In this document: positions 1 through 19,461 of the stretch, in pieces
How positions within the stretch are numbered: position 1 is the stretch's first letter
Layout of the letters: each line of letters starts with the position of its first letter
Origin: Eudorina sp. 2006-703-Eu-15
Lineage: Eukaryota; Chlorophyta; Chlorophyceae; Chlamydomonadales; Volvocaceae
DNA: 64,000 nucleotides
NCBI GenBank assembly: GCA_003117195.1
Contig: BDSI01000054.1
Span: 310,001 to 374,000, forward strand
Reading direction: 5' to 3'
Made by a program: the position numbers and the translations under genes
The notes under the pieces: generated by a model
What the model saw: the letters and a program-made list of their open reading frames with translations, nothing else
The model's database searches: none
Told to the model about the DNA's origin: nothing

Positions 1-280
1 TGTACTGGGGCTGCAAGCTGCAAGGCAACGATAAATAAACCATCGCGATAGATGACGGCTGCGCTGGATGGTGGGGGAGGTGCATGTATATATGCAAAGG
101 CCGCGCCAGGGGAAAGCCATTTATATATAACGGTAATGTAAGCCTTTGCGTCTTACATTACCGTATGGTTGGGAACCCATTCATTTATTTGGGATATTGT
201 CAGCGTCTGTACCAGCTTAAAATAATAATATGGGGTCCGCTGGAACATCGCATCCTCAAATAGTCTCCCTTATTAGCTAA

Positions 281-462
281 CACCCTCGTCTCCCCTTCGC
301 ATATAACACGATAAATTACTACGTACACCCTCGTCTCCCCTTCGCATATAACACGATAAATTACTACGTACACCCTCGTCTCCCCTTCGCATATAACACG
401 ATAAATTACTACGTACACCCTCGTCTCCCCTTCGCATATAACACGATAAATTACTACGTACA
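281..462. repeat. 45-bp minisatellite, four copies
   Basis: Four head-to-tail copies of a 45-bp unit start at 281, 326, 371 and 416. Each begins CACCCTCGTCTCCCCTTCGC and ends in TTACTACGTA. The copies are almost identical, which suggests recent expansion. The unit length is divisible by three, so open frames cross the array as 15-residue repeats; I regard these as by-products and not as a protein. No gene was found in 1-280 or between 462 and 1330, where the sequence is rich in CGTACGTA- and GCATGCAT-type palindromes. Confidence 0.95.
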
Positions 463-1328
463 TACGTCCCGACGCTACTATTAATTGTTTCCAAATAAAA
501 AAACTACTGGCATCATCTATCGCCTTCATTCAGCGAGGCTATCTACGTACGTAGCTACTACGTACGAAGCTACTTCTTTGTTGTTGTTTAATATATAGCT
601 AGATAGGGCAGCAGGTGCGTACGTACATACATAGCAGCGAGGTTATTACTACGCCGTGCATGCACGTGCTCAAATATATACCTACCAAAAACAACGCCCA
701 GCTAGCTAGCGGGCACGCACTACTTCCATTCAACAACAACTACCGACGCACCCCCCACACCCTTACATCCACCTTATCAATGTCCATTCATCACCGGCGT
801 ATGTACGTACGTATGTCCATACCGCCGGTATACACCGGCATGCATGCATGCATCGTTGATTATTGTTATCGATTGCGCGCGCGCCGCCTGGCTCCGTCCA
901 ACCACGCACGCACGTACGCACGATCGCTAACGACGGGCGCCCTAGCCGGCGCTATCTATCCGAGTAGCTACGATACATGCATACAAGACGCACTTCATGG
1001 ATGCCGCAAGCACGGGCGGATGGATGAACATGTACGCGCGCGGTGGCGGCGCTGCTGGTTATTATCGTTCATGCATCGGTTGATCGTCATCATCATGCAC
1101 AACTGGTTTATCCGATGCGTACTAGCAACATCCTATAGCTTCTTTCATGAGATTATGCAGAACATCGATCGACTACACCATCATCACTGCCGTGTTGTCG
1201 TGGTCGCCTGGTGCCTCGTTGAACTCGAACGGGTCGGTGCTTGTCCTGAGAGAAATAGTGGTGGTGGGTACAATAGTAAAATATCAAAGATATTAATAGT
1301 GAGTGATATTATTAGTCAGGAACAAACA

Positions 1329-1710
1329 AAGCAGCCGCAGTAATGGATGGGGAACGAATTGAGCAATCATCGTACCCCGCCCACCCGAGCTAGCACGCAC
1401 CCATCCTACTCACCCGCGGGGGGGTCATGCAGCCATACCGATTGGACTCGCGCGAAAGTGCCACAGCGCGCTTGCTTGATGAACTCATCAATGCACAGTC
1501 AACGTACTAGTATATATAAAGCAGCCGCAGTAATGGATGGGGAACGAATTGAGCAATCATCGTACCCCGCCCACCCGAGCTAGCACGCACCCATCCTACT
1601 CACCCGCGGGGGGGTCATGCAGCCATACCGATTGGACTCGCGCGAAAGTGCCACAGCGCGCTTGCTTGATGAACTCATCAATGCACAGTCAACGTACTAG
1701 TATATATAGT
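1329..1710. repeat. 190-bp tandem duplication
   Basis: GCAGCCGCAGTAATGGATGG occurs at 1331 and again at 1521. The following ~180 bases are the same in both copies and end in GTACTAGTATATATA before an AT-rich tail. The period is 190 bp and I see essentially no differences between the copies, so the duplication is young or recently homogenised. The open frames inside are duplicated with it, end within it, and show no recognisable domain. Confidence 0.95.
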
Positions 1711-1807
1711 ATATATATAGTATATATAACGAACCGCACACATATATATATACATAACCGCACATATAAAGAATAAAATGTGGCCATTTGTGCGTGCTTT
1801 ATTATTA

Positions 1808-1840
1808 GGATGTTACAGCGGACCCCGCGGGTTATCGGTG
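1808..1840 (+). repeat. Dispersed TGTTACAGCGGACC element end
   Basis: GGATGTTACAGCGGACCCCG is followed by CGGGTTATCGGTG. Near-identical sequence occurs at 4867-4892, inverted at 4186-4213, and in weaker form at 24138-24160 and 45484-45502. The first three copies are preceded or followed by a TTATTA(A/G)GGA-type stretch. A TGTTAC start would suit the end of an LTR or a similar mobile-element terminus, but no internal coding sequence is attached here. Confidence 0.5.
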
Positions 1841-1857
1841 CTTGCTTGATTGCTTAC

Positions 1858-2011
1858 CTGAGCACAACCAGTAGCACGAGGGTGAAAATTGCATGTGTAA
1901 CATCGTCCAGGATATCGTGGAGCCGTTGTGCGTTCACCGCATCGGTGTCATTGGGCGCCTGGTTGCCGCCGCTCGCTGTCAACACCATCATATACGATGC
2001 ATAGACGGCCA
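1858..2011 (-). CDS. Orphan exon of a membrane protein, minus strand
   Basis: Read on the minus strand, a CAG acceptor precedes 2011 and a GTAAGC donor follows 1858. They enclose 154 nt of open, coding-like sequence in phase 1 to phase 2. It encodes a hydrophobic stretch (VYASYMMVL), a polar loop with NDTDAVNAQRLHDILDD, then a probable membrane helix (AIFTLVLLVVL). It lies beyond the stop codon of the neighbouring minus-strand gene (2595), so it should belong to another transcript whose remaining exons I could not find in the repeat-rich 1-1857. It may be a duplicated or relic exon of that neighbour. The protein family is not recognised. Confidence 0.4.
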
Positions 2012-2341
2012 CTGCATGCACGTGGTCCATATGTATGCATACGCAGACATATTATTAATTAGAAATTATCCGGGCTGAATGCGGGCCGCCTTGCATGCGT
2101 GTCAACGGAATCCAGATATCGTACGCATATGAGCACGCACCTGGCGATATACGGGCATGCATGCATGTACGAAGGTATTTAATGGAGCAACACGCCCCTC
2201 TACATATATACACGCACGCGAGGTTGCACCGTACACATAAATACGTGCACGCACACACGCACAAATATTGAACATGTAATACATATATAAACGAACAATA
2301 AATATTTATCAAATGTTTATTTATAAATGCAATGTAGTAAA

Positions 2342-2425
2342 TGAATGTTAATATATATACGTATTATATATATATAATATAATATATATTATATATATTA
2401 TAATAATATATATATATATATATAT
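2342..2425. repeat. AT microsatellite
   Basis: An almost pure run of A and T (TATATATA / ATTATATATA) follows the 3' end of the minus-strand membrane-protein gene. It can fold on itself. The rest of 2012-2594 is AT-rich, and I see no gene in it. Confidence 0.9.
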
Positions 2426-2594
2426 TGCATGATATATGCTGTGACAGGAGGCGCAAAGCCTTAATTTATTTTATTTCATCATTATTATCATTAACGCTGT
2501 TGTAAGTACTTATCAGGATTGTTATAGTAGTAACAATCCTAATGTTTTGCTTGTGCGTCCACACACACGCCGCCGCCGGACAAACAATCAGCAA

Positions 2595-7455
<4,861 letters not shown>

Positions 7456-8860
7456 TCTAGGTATGTATTATTCTAGCTAAGGGTACTTGATTGAGCCTGG
7501 ATGGACGTGCGTCGGATGGTGATTTTGAGCAGCCGCCGCCTACTGATAACGTATATATGTATTGCGCCTGTTGTGTGCTTTTTTCTTAAAGTCACGCCAT
7601 GCATACAAGCTCTTTACATTGATGCATGTGTGTTTCAGTTAAGTTACCCAGGATTTTATGCGACGCCGTTGTTCTAAGCAAATACGTAGTTATACGACCC
7701 GATCGACGCGGACGCTCGAAAGGACAAGAGAGGTACAATGGCGGAACTTCCCGTCCGGTGCATAACGGAAATGCACGGGCATCTGTCATGGTTAGGCACC
7801 AAAGTACAGCAGAGTCATGAATGATGCTAAAATTCAATACAATCCTATAGTGTTAAATTATCATTGCCGTGTCTACCGCTTTCCCAAGGAATGAACGGGA
7901 AGAGCGTTTTCTGAGGGTACCCACGGGGGTCGGGCTCCCGGAAGTGTAGTGTCACGGAATATATACCCGATAGCGACTTATAAAATAGATAATGTTTTGT
8001 ATTTGGATACATGTTTTGTATTCTCGGATATCTCGTAGCGAGTAATGGTCATGCGGTTTCCTCCATCGGATTCCTGCGACCGGCTATAGGATTCCTCCAG
8101 GATTCCTCCCGCCCAGTATCGGAGAAACGTCGCCGGCTATCGGTTTGCAGAAGCACGAGACATTGGATAGTCGAAAACTTGTAATAAAATTGACATCCCC
8201 GGCGTACGTTTATTTCTGGCGTTTTTGCCCGGCCTCCGCGCTGGCCTTACTTGTCGGCGGCTGGCTGCACCGGCATGTATGAAGTACGTAATAAGCAGCA
8301 GTTTGGTTTGAAATCATACACTTATTAGCATGTTTTTGTTTTTGACATGTGAAAAACAGTACCGTATGTGTGTGGCTTTATTAACAGGCATCCGCGCGCC
8401 GAAACCGACTACTACGAACGAATCGAACGAAGGTTGTTGCCGCGGCCGCGCGGCACCATCCAACGGATGCAAATATACAGAGTAAATGCACTGTGCGCGC
8501 TGCCTTGCCTTTCACGGTAGTCGGCGGTAAATGTGTGCTGTGCAGATAAGACAGGTAGGTAGGTGCGTGGTAGTAGTGAGATGCATGGATAGATAGATGC
8601 ATGTTGCTGGCGTACGTTGAGTAGTACGGCGCGAGCGGGCCACGTACGGCGTCGGTGCATATGCATGCGGCGGCCACGCACGCACCAACATAATAATAGC
8701 AGGCAGCTACCGTACCTTTCTACCAGCCAGCTACCTACCTACAATACAGCTAACGAATGCAGGTAGCTGGGACCTGCCTCCGTCGCTCCGAGCCAACGTC
8801 TCGCCCTACCTTGCGTGTTGTCGCCCTAGACAGGTAGGTTCACACACACACACACACACG
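7456..8860. other. Stretch with no supported gene
   Basis: I found no exon with convincing splice sites or protein similarity here. Upstream exons of the 2595-7455 gene could lie in it. There is a short (CA)n run at about 8840-8860. Confidence 0.5.
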
Positions 8861-8872
8861 GTCGCTCAGGCA

Positions 8873-10342
<1,470 letters not shown>

Positions 10343-12019
10343 TGAGCGGATATGCAAGTATATATGTGCGGGGGTAATGGACCCCGCCCGTGCGCGCCTG
10401 GGAATAATGACAGTCAAGTAGGTAGGTAGGTAGGTAGGTAGGTAGGGACCGCAAGCATCCGTCGCTCTAGGATAAACTAACGAATGATATACATGAGGTT
10501 CTGGCACGACTGTTATGGCACGACGTATATGCCCCTGGAGTTCAAGTTCGACCCCGACCGAGAGCGGGCCAAAGGCCCTCGATAGTAAGAGGGCAAGGGT
10601 GCCCCCATGTCGATGGACGGTGAAGGACCCGATTAAAGTGACCTGCGAGCTGACCAGGAGCGGAGTTGACGCCTTAGTTGATTCGGCAGATTCCGCTGGA
10701 TGACGGTGGTGGGTGCTGAACCCGGGAAGAGCACTGATTTCGGAGAAGTCGGCATGGGAGACCGGATGAGGGTGCCCCGAAATACCGGGGAAGGTAGGGA
10801 CTGCCAGGTTAGTGGCCACGGGTGAAGCTGAACCCCCCTATCCCACACAATCATATATATATGTGCCACGCAACACGCACGGAAATAAACTTGGCTGTAT
10901 GCGTGCGTGTGCACAGGCCCAGCAGTACGGCAAGCCGTGTACGGAAGCCGTACGTGTACGTGTGATTTGGGTAGAGCTAGGTGGCTGATTGGCGATAGAT
11001 GTGGTCAACGGATGGACGGCGGATGTGAGGAATGAAGTGATGACACGGCCAAGCAAGCAACCAGCAGCGAATGAATGTGAAAACAAACAAACGCTTCGGC
11101 CATCGGCGATCGATGATTACCGGCCGCAGCCAACCGCACATCCAAACAGACCCAGCTCGGCAGTGGCTGCCGTACACGTACACGTACGTATGCACATACC
11201 CGGACGCCGCCGTGGACAGGTTGTTGATTGCCGTACATACGTACGCATACATACATACATGCAGGCAACAACAAACTAGTGGCGCCCGTGATGGCTTGTC
11301 ATTTGGTGGCCGGCATGCAAGTGAATTATTTGGTGCATGGCAAGGAAAGTGTTTGGTGCATGGCAAGTACAGCAAGAAGCAACGGAACAATTAGCACGCC
11401 CACATACACAATGGGTGGGCTTCTCATTTAAACCCACATATATACACAATATATAATGACGGCACAGATCCCGCGAAGTAGTGCCGTGCCTCGCTTCACT
11501 GCTGGCGGGCTTGCTCACAACATGCGGCGGTGCGGGTGTGCCACAACCAACCAGCACGATACCGTACGACACACCAAACCCTAAACCCTACGCACTGGGT
11601 ATCCCGTCGCCACCGACCGTATGCCCGTACGATCTCCAAGCTAGCAACAAAGCAAGGGCTCGGCTGCGGCAAATACCGTACATACAATCGCCGTACCACT
11701 CGGTCGTCAGGCTTGACAACAGTGCATCGGTTATCACGATATGCTAGTACGGCACCATGCATTAAGATGCCGTACACACATCGTACTCCCAAGATACCTG
11801 TACTCGCTCACTCATCATCCACCGCCGTAGATAAATAAATAGGCAGGCGGGGTCGCCGAACATCATCTACATCCTTGGCAGAATGTTGTCAGCATGGCTG
11901 CCCCTGCGGCATCGCGTCTATCTGCCCACTCCAACCAAGCAAGTGATCAACTAACAAACCACCCGTTATCACCCCGAACTGGCGGTTGAGGCAGGCGGGA
12001 GGGGGCCCCGGTGCGCAAC

Positions 12020-12112
12020 TCATCCATCAGCCAACCTCGTCAGCGCATCTCGCAGCGACATACGCAGTACGGCATGTGGGTTCCGTTCGTACCAACTAAC
12101 GTCGTCAATCAT
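12020..12112 (-). CDS. Possible terminal exon, minus strand
   Basis: The minus-strand frame ends with IDDVSWYERNPHAVLRMSLR followed by DALTRLADG and a stop at 12020-12022. The residue choice looks protein-like and unlike the surrounding low-complexity frames. No clear acceptor or upstream exon was found, so this may be a relic. Family unknown. Confidence 0.2.
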   Translation of the reverse strand: MIDDVSWYERNPHAVLRMSLRDALTRLADG

Positions 12113-13355
12113 GTACGCTTGCATGGTCGAAGGCAGCAATACTAACAAGCACTGCCGTACGTGTGCTACCGACCGACCCTGCTGGCTGGCTGGTAAACAC
12201 ATCAAAGCGCTCCCTCCCCCTCTCCGCGCCCCCCGTCACGTCTCGTCCGCCAGACGACGACGACGACGACGACGACGACGAGGACGAGGACGCACGGACG
12301 GACGTCCAAGAGCTCCTTGACTCCTCGTCACTACTCCCATTCCTCGTCATTCCCGCTCGTCCCTGCCCTTCCCTCGAAACCTACCTCCTCCCGTCCCGGA
12401 CGCACCCAACCGCCTCCGCCCCGCCCGCCTCCGCCCCCTCCTCGGAAGCAAGTAAACCTGCCGCCCTCCTTCCTTCCTCCCCTCCTCGGAAGCAGCTGCT
12501 GCTGACCTACCTGTTCTGTTTACCCTGACTACAGAGAAAGAGAGAAAGACACCGTTATCGGATGCTACATGACGGGCGCCCCCGCATGCCGCGCCGATGA
12601 TAATAAAAGAAATGGGCCCCAGTGGAATCGGACCGCCGCGCCATGCACGTTCGCACTCCTGCCGGGCCCCGGGTCCCAACAATACTGCACCCCGGGTTGG
12701 ACACGCGCACACACCCCTACCGAAACGGCCCGCCCCCTACAGACAGAACTCCGCTATCTAGCTTCCTTGCAGCTCCTTCCCTGATATGGTAAGGGGACCA
12801 CAGTCTTCACGTACGTTGGTGAGGCGTCGAGCCCCGACCAAGCAGTACCGTCAGCGACAGCCCCGAGGCTGTGAATCCGTTTCTCGAGCCCCCCTCTACC
12901 CCCGCCCCTCAGCCCGCCTGCAACTCCAACACGCCCCCGAAAATTACCCGATGCGTCCCCGGTAGGTACGGCACCCGCCTCTCAAGTCGACGGTTCTTGG
13001 ATGGATGCATGGATGGCGGGTGGCCTCTGGTTGGCCCGTCACGTGGCACCTAGAGCCCAGTCCGCCGCTGCCCCAGTCCCCTCGCTCCAGGAGATCGTGA
13101 CCCTTCGTCTCTCCCCGCACTTCAGGATCGCGGCCCCTTAGTCTCCACCCCTCCCCCCTTTCGCTCCAGGAGAGCGCGCACCATTAGTCTCCCCCCGCAC
13201 TTCAGGAGCAAGCGCGCCCCATCAGTCTCTCCGCCTCCCCCTCCGCCCGCGCTCCGGAGTCCCTGAGCTCTAGCTCCCCACACTGCCGCTGGGCCGCTGG
13301 GCCGCTGGTTGCCTCCAGGGGTACGGGAAGGGGTAAGGGGTTTAGGGTTTAGGGG

Positions 13356-13360
13356 TTACA
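13356..13360 (-). promoter_or_regulatory. TGTAA poly(A) signal for the hydrolase gene
   Basis: TGTAA on the minus strand about 75 nt past the stop at 13435. TGTAA is the usual poly(A) signal in volvocine algae. Confidence 0.55.
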
Positions 13361-13434
13361 TACATGTTCTGCTGTCTGGCCGCGTGCGTGCATGCCGGGG
13401 GGCTCCGCTCCGACGGTCGCCCTCCCGCCCGCCC

Positions 13435-13817
13435 TCACAGCTGTCGGGTGCTGATGAAGGAGGGCGCCACGGCGATGCTGTACACGTTGCCCGTCACGTG
13501 CTCCAGCCGGGAGGTGCGCTCCGCGGCCCGGCGGTTGAGTACGATCACCTCCCACAGGTCGTCCAGGATCTACATCCAGGCGGTTGGGGGTTGGGAGTTG
13601 ACGGTTAGCGGTCGGACGCTTGGCGGTTAGGGGGCGGAGGGAGCGATGAGCGTCCGTCGTTTCAGGTTGGGAGCATGGGCTGAAGTGTCCTTTTAAGGTT
13701 GGGAGCATGGGCCGAGGAGGTTGGAGGATGGGTACCGCATGTTGTGTGGAAGTGTCCGTGACCCTAGAAAGAGAGAGGGAGAGAGAGGAGAGAGAGAGAG
13801 AGAGAGAGGAGGGGGGG

Positions 13818-13856
<39 letters not shown>

Positions 13857-14419
13857 GGGGGGGGAGAGAGAGAGAGAGAAAAAGGGGGGGGAGAGAGAGA
13901 GAGAGATGCTCCGAGGGGGGTCAACTGGGGATGGCAACTCGCGTCGCGGCCCCGCGATAAGGCGGCGGGACTTCATCCCAGTCCTCCGCTCATTGGCTTC
14001 AATACAATACACACACTCTGACACGCCGACACACAGACGCCCCCCACTCCAACCCCCCCCCCCACACACACACACACCGGGCTGGGACGGTTGTGCCGGG
14101 CACTTGCTGTCGGCATTGCACGCGCTGTTGACGCATACGCCCTTGCTTTTGCTGCACCTTAGGATCAGTAGGTAGCTTAGTAGAGTTTCGTCTGCATTAG
14201 CCTACGACGTCATAGCCGCTACTTCTGCTGGCGTCACGGCGCCCACAGGCGCTCGACAACGATACGGGGCGCTACAGCATCACGGACTACACCACCTTGG
14301 GACTACTTCTGGTCGACATACTTCGCCCTGGCATATTGGTAACTCTGGTCTCGGTCTCAGTCGTTGGTTGCATTGCTGGACACGGTTCTGCTTATTCGCG
14401 GCTCAGCTTTTCTCCTTGC

Positions 14420-14455
<36 letters not shown>

Positions 14456-15104
14456 CGGGCAAACTATTGGGCCCCACTCGGCCCCTCGCATGTCACGCAC
14501 TCCTGTTCTGCCTGCTTCCATAACACACACCTCGCGGTTCAGTGCGAAGTGCGTGTGCCGTATTGAGTTGACGTTGCTTGAGAGGTACGACATATCGATC
14601 ACATCGATGTCCAGCGGTGTCCCACTCGCTGGGTCCTGCACCTGGTAGATACGGCGGCCCTGGGGGGGAGGGGGAGGGGCAGGGGCACGGGGAGGGTATA
14701 GGAAATTGGTAGACGAATTCAAACTACTAGGGTGAGGGGGAGCGGTAGGGGGAGGGGGAGGGGAAGGGGGCGGGTATAGAAAAATGGCAGACACATTCAA
14801 ACTACTATGGGGAGGGGCAGGGGAGTATTTCGCTGTCTTGTTTGATATCAGGGGGGTATGAGGGGAAAAATGTGTAATGGAGCGAGAGGGGTGAGAACAA
14901 CAACAGCAACCGTGGCCAGACATGCGTCATGCCCCGCGCGCGTCGTGCCGTACCAGGCTGTGCTCCAGCCAGGCGTACAGCATCGGTCGCCGCGTCCGGC
15001 GGCGGTAGTTGACCACCCTCTCACTCCACCAGCTGAGCCCCACATCCGGGCCGCCGCTCAACGTCCTGTCGGACCCGAAGCCGCCGCCGCCGCCGCCGCC
15101 AAGC

Positions 15105-15136
<32 letters not shown>

Positions 15137-18100
15137 TGGACCCGATGGACCCATGGGTCGCTCCGGCTGCGGGCCTTGCTGTGGGTGGACGCGAGTGTCC
15201 CGTGGGTCCGCGGGACGCGCCGCAATCGACGGCGGGCCATTAGTCATATGGGGACGCGGTGGCGCGGCAGCTGCCGCGATGTTGCCCGTGGCTGCTACAG
15301 CCACGGGTGCGTCCATGGCGGCTGCAGCGAGTACGGAAGTGAACGGAGTGGCTGTAGCTGTAGCAGCGGCAGTAGCAGCATGAGCATAAGAATGAGCAGC
15401 AGCTGATGATGATGTGGCGGTGTCATGTACCCCGGGGGCGGAGGACGCGTGACCCGGGCCAGCCGCCCCCTCTCGCTGCAGGTGCTGCGGCTGATGTGGC
15501 GGTGGCGGCGGCGGCGGCGGCGGCGCTGGCGGGACCGGGACCGAGGTCGGATCCGTGGCCGGGGGCGAACCTTCGTCCGAGGACAGCACGGGTGGCAGGC
15601 CCTGCGACGGCTGTGGCGGCGGCGGCGGCGGCGGGGCCGGAGGCGCGGGAGGCGCAGGAGGTGGCAGCGGCGGCAGCGGCGACGCCGCCGCCGCCACCGA
15701 CAACGTCGCCGCCGCCGACGGCATCGGCGACGCGGAGTCGGCGGTGCCTGTCACCGCCGCCGCCGCCGCTGCGCCGCCGTCGCCGCCGCGGATCGACGGC
15801 GGGTGCGAGTCAGAGAGTGCCGTATTGGCCGCCTGTGATAACGGCCCGCTGTTGTTGCTGCTGCCGCTCCCGCCGCCCGCCCGCCACTGCCGATCCGGCG
15901 GGTGGTGGGGATGATGGGGGGGGTAGTGGTGATGGACATGGTTGGACATCCCGCCCTGCTCCACACCGCCACCGGTGCCACCGCTCCCACCGCTCCCAAT
16001 CGGCGGCAGAAGGCCCCCAGGCCTCTGGCTGTACGACTGGCGCGGGTGCAGTGACGCCCCTGGAGCGTGGATGCCCCAGGACGACCCGTGGGCATGTCGC
16101 TGCAGTACCGACGGCACCGGAAGCTCGGCCAGCGGCGCTTCGACGTCGCCCGCCGCCTCCACAGACGCGTCGAGTGGCTGGCCGTCGGCGGCGGCGCGGC
16201 CGCCGACCCCGACGCCACCGAAGCCGCCGTACAAGTCTCGGTTCTTGCAGACGAGCTCGACGGCGCCGTCAACCATCGTGGTCGCCGCCGCTTTGGCATG
16301 CTCGTACTGATCGTGTACGGCACCTGCGGCTGAGACTGCCAGTTCCGGTACGGCGGTCGTCGCGGCCGCAAGCGCGTCACGTGTGCGTACGAACGGTCTA
16401 GCCAGGGCGTTGACTACCTCCTGTGGGTTATTGTCGTGGTACGGCAAAAGGTCAACAGTATGTTTTACTCAATTTGGGTAAGGGTACGGCTGCAGTAGGA
16501 CAGAAGCGTTCCGGTGTGCGCCCCTGACGTTTTCCGCCCCACACGGAGGTCCCACCCTCCGCCCGCGCCGTTCATGTACGGCACGACACATCTTTTGTTA
16601 CGTAACCGCAGGGCGAGGCAGGGCAGGGCAGGGCAGGGCACGGAAGTGCACATCCTGCGATTTCGCATCGCCCTTACCCCAGCGCCGCGCACTTGAACCT
16701 CCGCCGAGTTACTCCCCATCCCCTCAAGCCGCCTTCCAGGTGTCATTGCATGGGTGGCACACCCTCCAGGCCCTAAACCCCGCCCCGTCACATCCCAACC
16801 CCGCCTGCCCCCAAAACCTCCTTCCCTCCCCACCCCTCCCCTCCCCACCCCACCCCACCGACAGCCCCAGCGCGTTATCCGCCGTATCGCCGTACAACGT
16901 CACGTGGGGGCACAGCGCCCGCAGCCGCGGCCCCATCTCCTCCACAAACCGGTGCAACCCGAAGTCCGGGTTGAAGATCGTGACGGTGCGAAGCGCCATC
17001 GGCATCGCGCCGCCGCCGCCGCCGCCGCCGTCGCCACCCTCCCCGTCGTCGCCGCCGTGGGCGGAGCCGCCGCCGCCGCCGCCGGCCGCGTGGCCCCCCA
17101 GGATGGCCTCCAGATGCGGCAGCGCATTGTACAGCACTCGGGTACCCATGCTGTGGACCATGATGTGGAGGCCCTGGAAGCCGTCGGCGGCCAGGGCGCG
17201 GACAGTGGCGGCGAGGGCCAGCCCCGTCTCGGGCGGCTCGGCGCCGCGGTAGCGAGCCTGTTAGGGAGTCGGTCGTGGGAGGTCCGGGGGGTATAGTAAA
17301 TTGATAGACATTTTCAAACTGCGCTTCAAACGGGTCCCGGGGGCGGTCCCGGGGGTAATCACCGCGCGGGATTGCGGTTGGCGGTTCGAGCGTCGCGGAT
17401 TGGGGCGGGGTCGCGGATTGGGGGGCTGTGGGAGGACAAGAAGTGGTCCCGGTAGTGGTGTACTGGTACTGGTATTGGACTTTGTACTGGGTGGCTCAGC
17501 AAGGGGACAGCATCAGGGCGCCCCGGCCAAGGCAGGGCAGCAGGCGGCGGCTCCGTCCCTCGGCGGGTGCGCATACCGCTAGGGGTGGAAGAAGCCGAAG
17601 ACACGCGTCGGGGGGTGGAGGAGGCGGAGGAGGAGGGGAAGGGGAAGGAGGAGGAGGCAGAGGCGGAGGCCGAGGGGAAGGGGAAGGAGGAGGAGGCAGA
17701 GGAGGAGGCGGAGGGGGAGGTGCATCAGGAGCCTTCGTCATGCCGTACCTACACGCCTGCCTGCCTGGGCAGCACCTCCCCCTCCCCAGACCGCGATCCC
17801 CCGGGGCCCGGCACGCACGCACGCACCCAAAAGTACGCCACGGGTACGGACGACGGCCAGGAGAACAGTACGGGAGTGATGTACGGCGGGAAGCCGATCA
17901 GCGCCATCATCTGCGCGTAGTGCCGAAGGGCCTTATGCATGTCCACTCCCAAGCCGTGTACGAATAGCAGCGCCTCCGGGGCCCTGCGAAGGATGGATGC
18001 GTGGGCACGTCGTCAGAGGATGGATTTGGGTGTACCGTTGCAGCCAAGCTGCCGCTACAGCTGTTGCTACAGCTGTTGCTACAGCGGTTGCTACAGCGGT

Positions 18101-19430
18101 TGTTGTCGTTGGTGCCCTCTCGCACACCAGCCACGTAAGTGCACCACAACCACTGCCCCACCAGTCCCACCCTCCCTCCCACATAACAGCCCGTTTTGCC
18201 GCATGACACATCAAAATATCACATGCCAATTAATGTATCCGTATCGCTACCTTCCTGTACAACAGCCCACTTAAAAAAGCAGTACAAAACCAATCCAGTA
18301 AGCAGTCCCTAGCACATTTTTTAGAGAGTTGCGACGCCATTTTGGTGATAAAAGTATTGAATGCGCGAGACCCACCTGTTGAAGTGCATGCTGGGCGGCG
18401 GCGGAGGCCTCGGCGGCTCCTCCCGCTCCAGCTGCTCCAGCCGCTGCATCTCCGCCGCTGCCATCACCGCCGTCGCGACCTGCGCCGAAACCACGCCGCT
18501 GCGGCCGGCCGCAAGGCGTACAGCCTGCGAGCCGCGCCCCAGCGACCGGGACTCCATGCGGGATCCCGGGCCCGTCAATGACCCACGGGTCGGCGTCCGG
18601 TACGGCCCTGGCGAGTTGCTCACCCCGGATACGCGCTCGATGCCGCGGTCATCAGCGGCGGCGGCGGCGGCGGCGACGGCGCCGGGTCCCACGAAGGGCT
18701 GCGATGAGCGGATAAAACTGAGGAGCGCCCGGTGGTGCACGGGGCCGTCGGCGGCGGCGGCGGCCGCCGCCGCCGACGCCGGCGGCGCGCCCGCCGCCGC
18801 CGACGCGGCGGCGGCGGCGGCGCCGGCCGCCGACGCGCCCCCCGACATTGCCCTGTCGCCGCCCAGCGGCCCAGCGGGATCCTGGCGGCGGCGGTTCAGA
18901 TGGAAGTGCCGCAGGTGCAGCCCGTACTTGGAGGCGGATGCTGTCTTGGCTGGCGGCTTTAGTCGATATCGCTTTCGCGTGGACCCGCCCTCCGGGGCCG
19001 TCGACGCGTCGGCGGCGGCTGCCGCCGCGGCCGCGAGCCCCGACTCCAACCGGCCGCTTCCGGGCGACTCCTCGATGGGCGCGAACCCGCCGCCGCCGCC
19101 GGCGCCGCCGGCGCTGACGGCATTGGAGGCGACCCGTGGGACGCAGCTGGGGCGGTGCACTGTCGTGGTCTGCGCCGGCAGTAGCGGCATCAACATGCTT
19201 ACTAAGCGGGGCATGTTAGTCATGCCGCGAAAGAACGCGGCGGAGGGCGCGGCGACGTCGAGTCCCGACGCCGACGCCTCCGGCGGCGACCCCGCCGGCG
19301 CCGCCGTGCCGTGCGACGCTGCCGGCGGGCCGACGGGGGCGGCTGCGGCGGCGCTGCCGCCACCATCGGTTCCTGCCGTGTCCGCGGCAGCAGGGAGCAC
19401 CTTTGCGGCGGCGGCGGGGCCGCCGCCACC

Positions 19431-19461
<31 letters not shown>

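Larger units (their letters stand above)
10340..13434. other. Mostly non-coding stretch
   Basis: No gene is convincingly supported apart from the weak exon at 12020-12112. Contents include a (GTAG)n run at about 10420-10446, telomere-like CCCTAAA units at about 11577 and 13338, a CGACGACGA trinucleotide run at about 12253-12290, and a pyrimidine-rich stretch at 12300-12500. A box-B-like GGTCCGATTCC at about 12620-12640 (minus) precedes a T-rich run but does not fold as a full tRNA. Confidence 0.5.

Noticed and set aside
281..462. CRISPR array
   Set aside because: The 45-bp units are contiguous with no spacers, and the genome is eukaryotic.
12600..12680. tRNA gene on the minus strand
   Set aside because: There is a box-B-like GGTCCGATTCC and a T-rich end, but too few bases upstream for a full cloverleaf and the stems mismatch.
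11577..13350. Telomere-like CCCTAAA/TTTAGGG units
   Set aside because: Only two or three units at each place, not an interstitial telomeric array.
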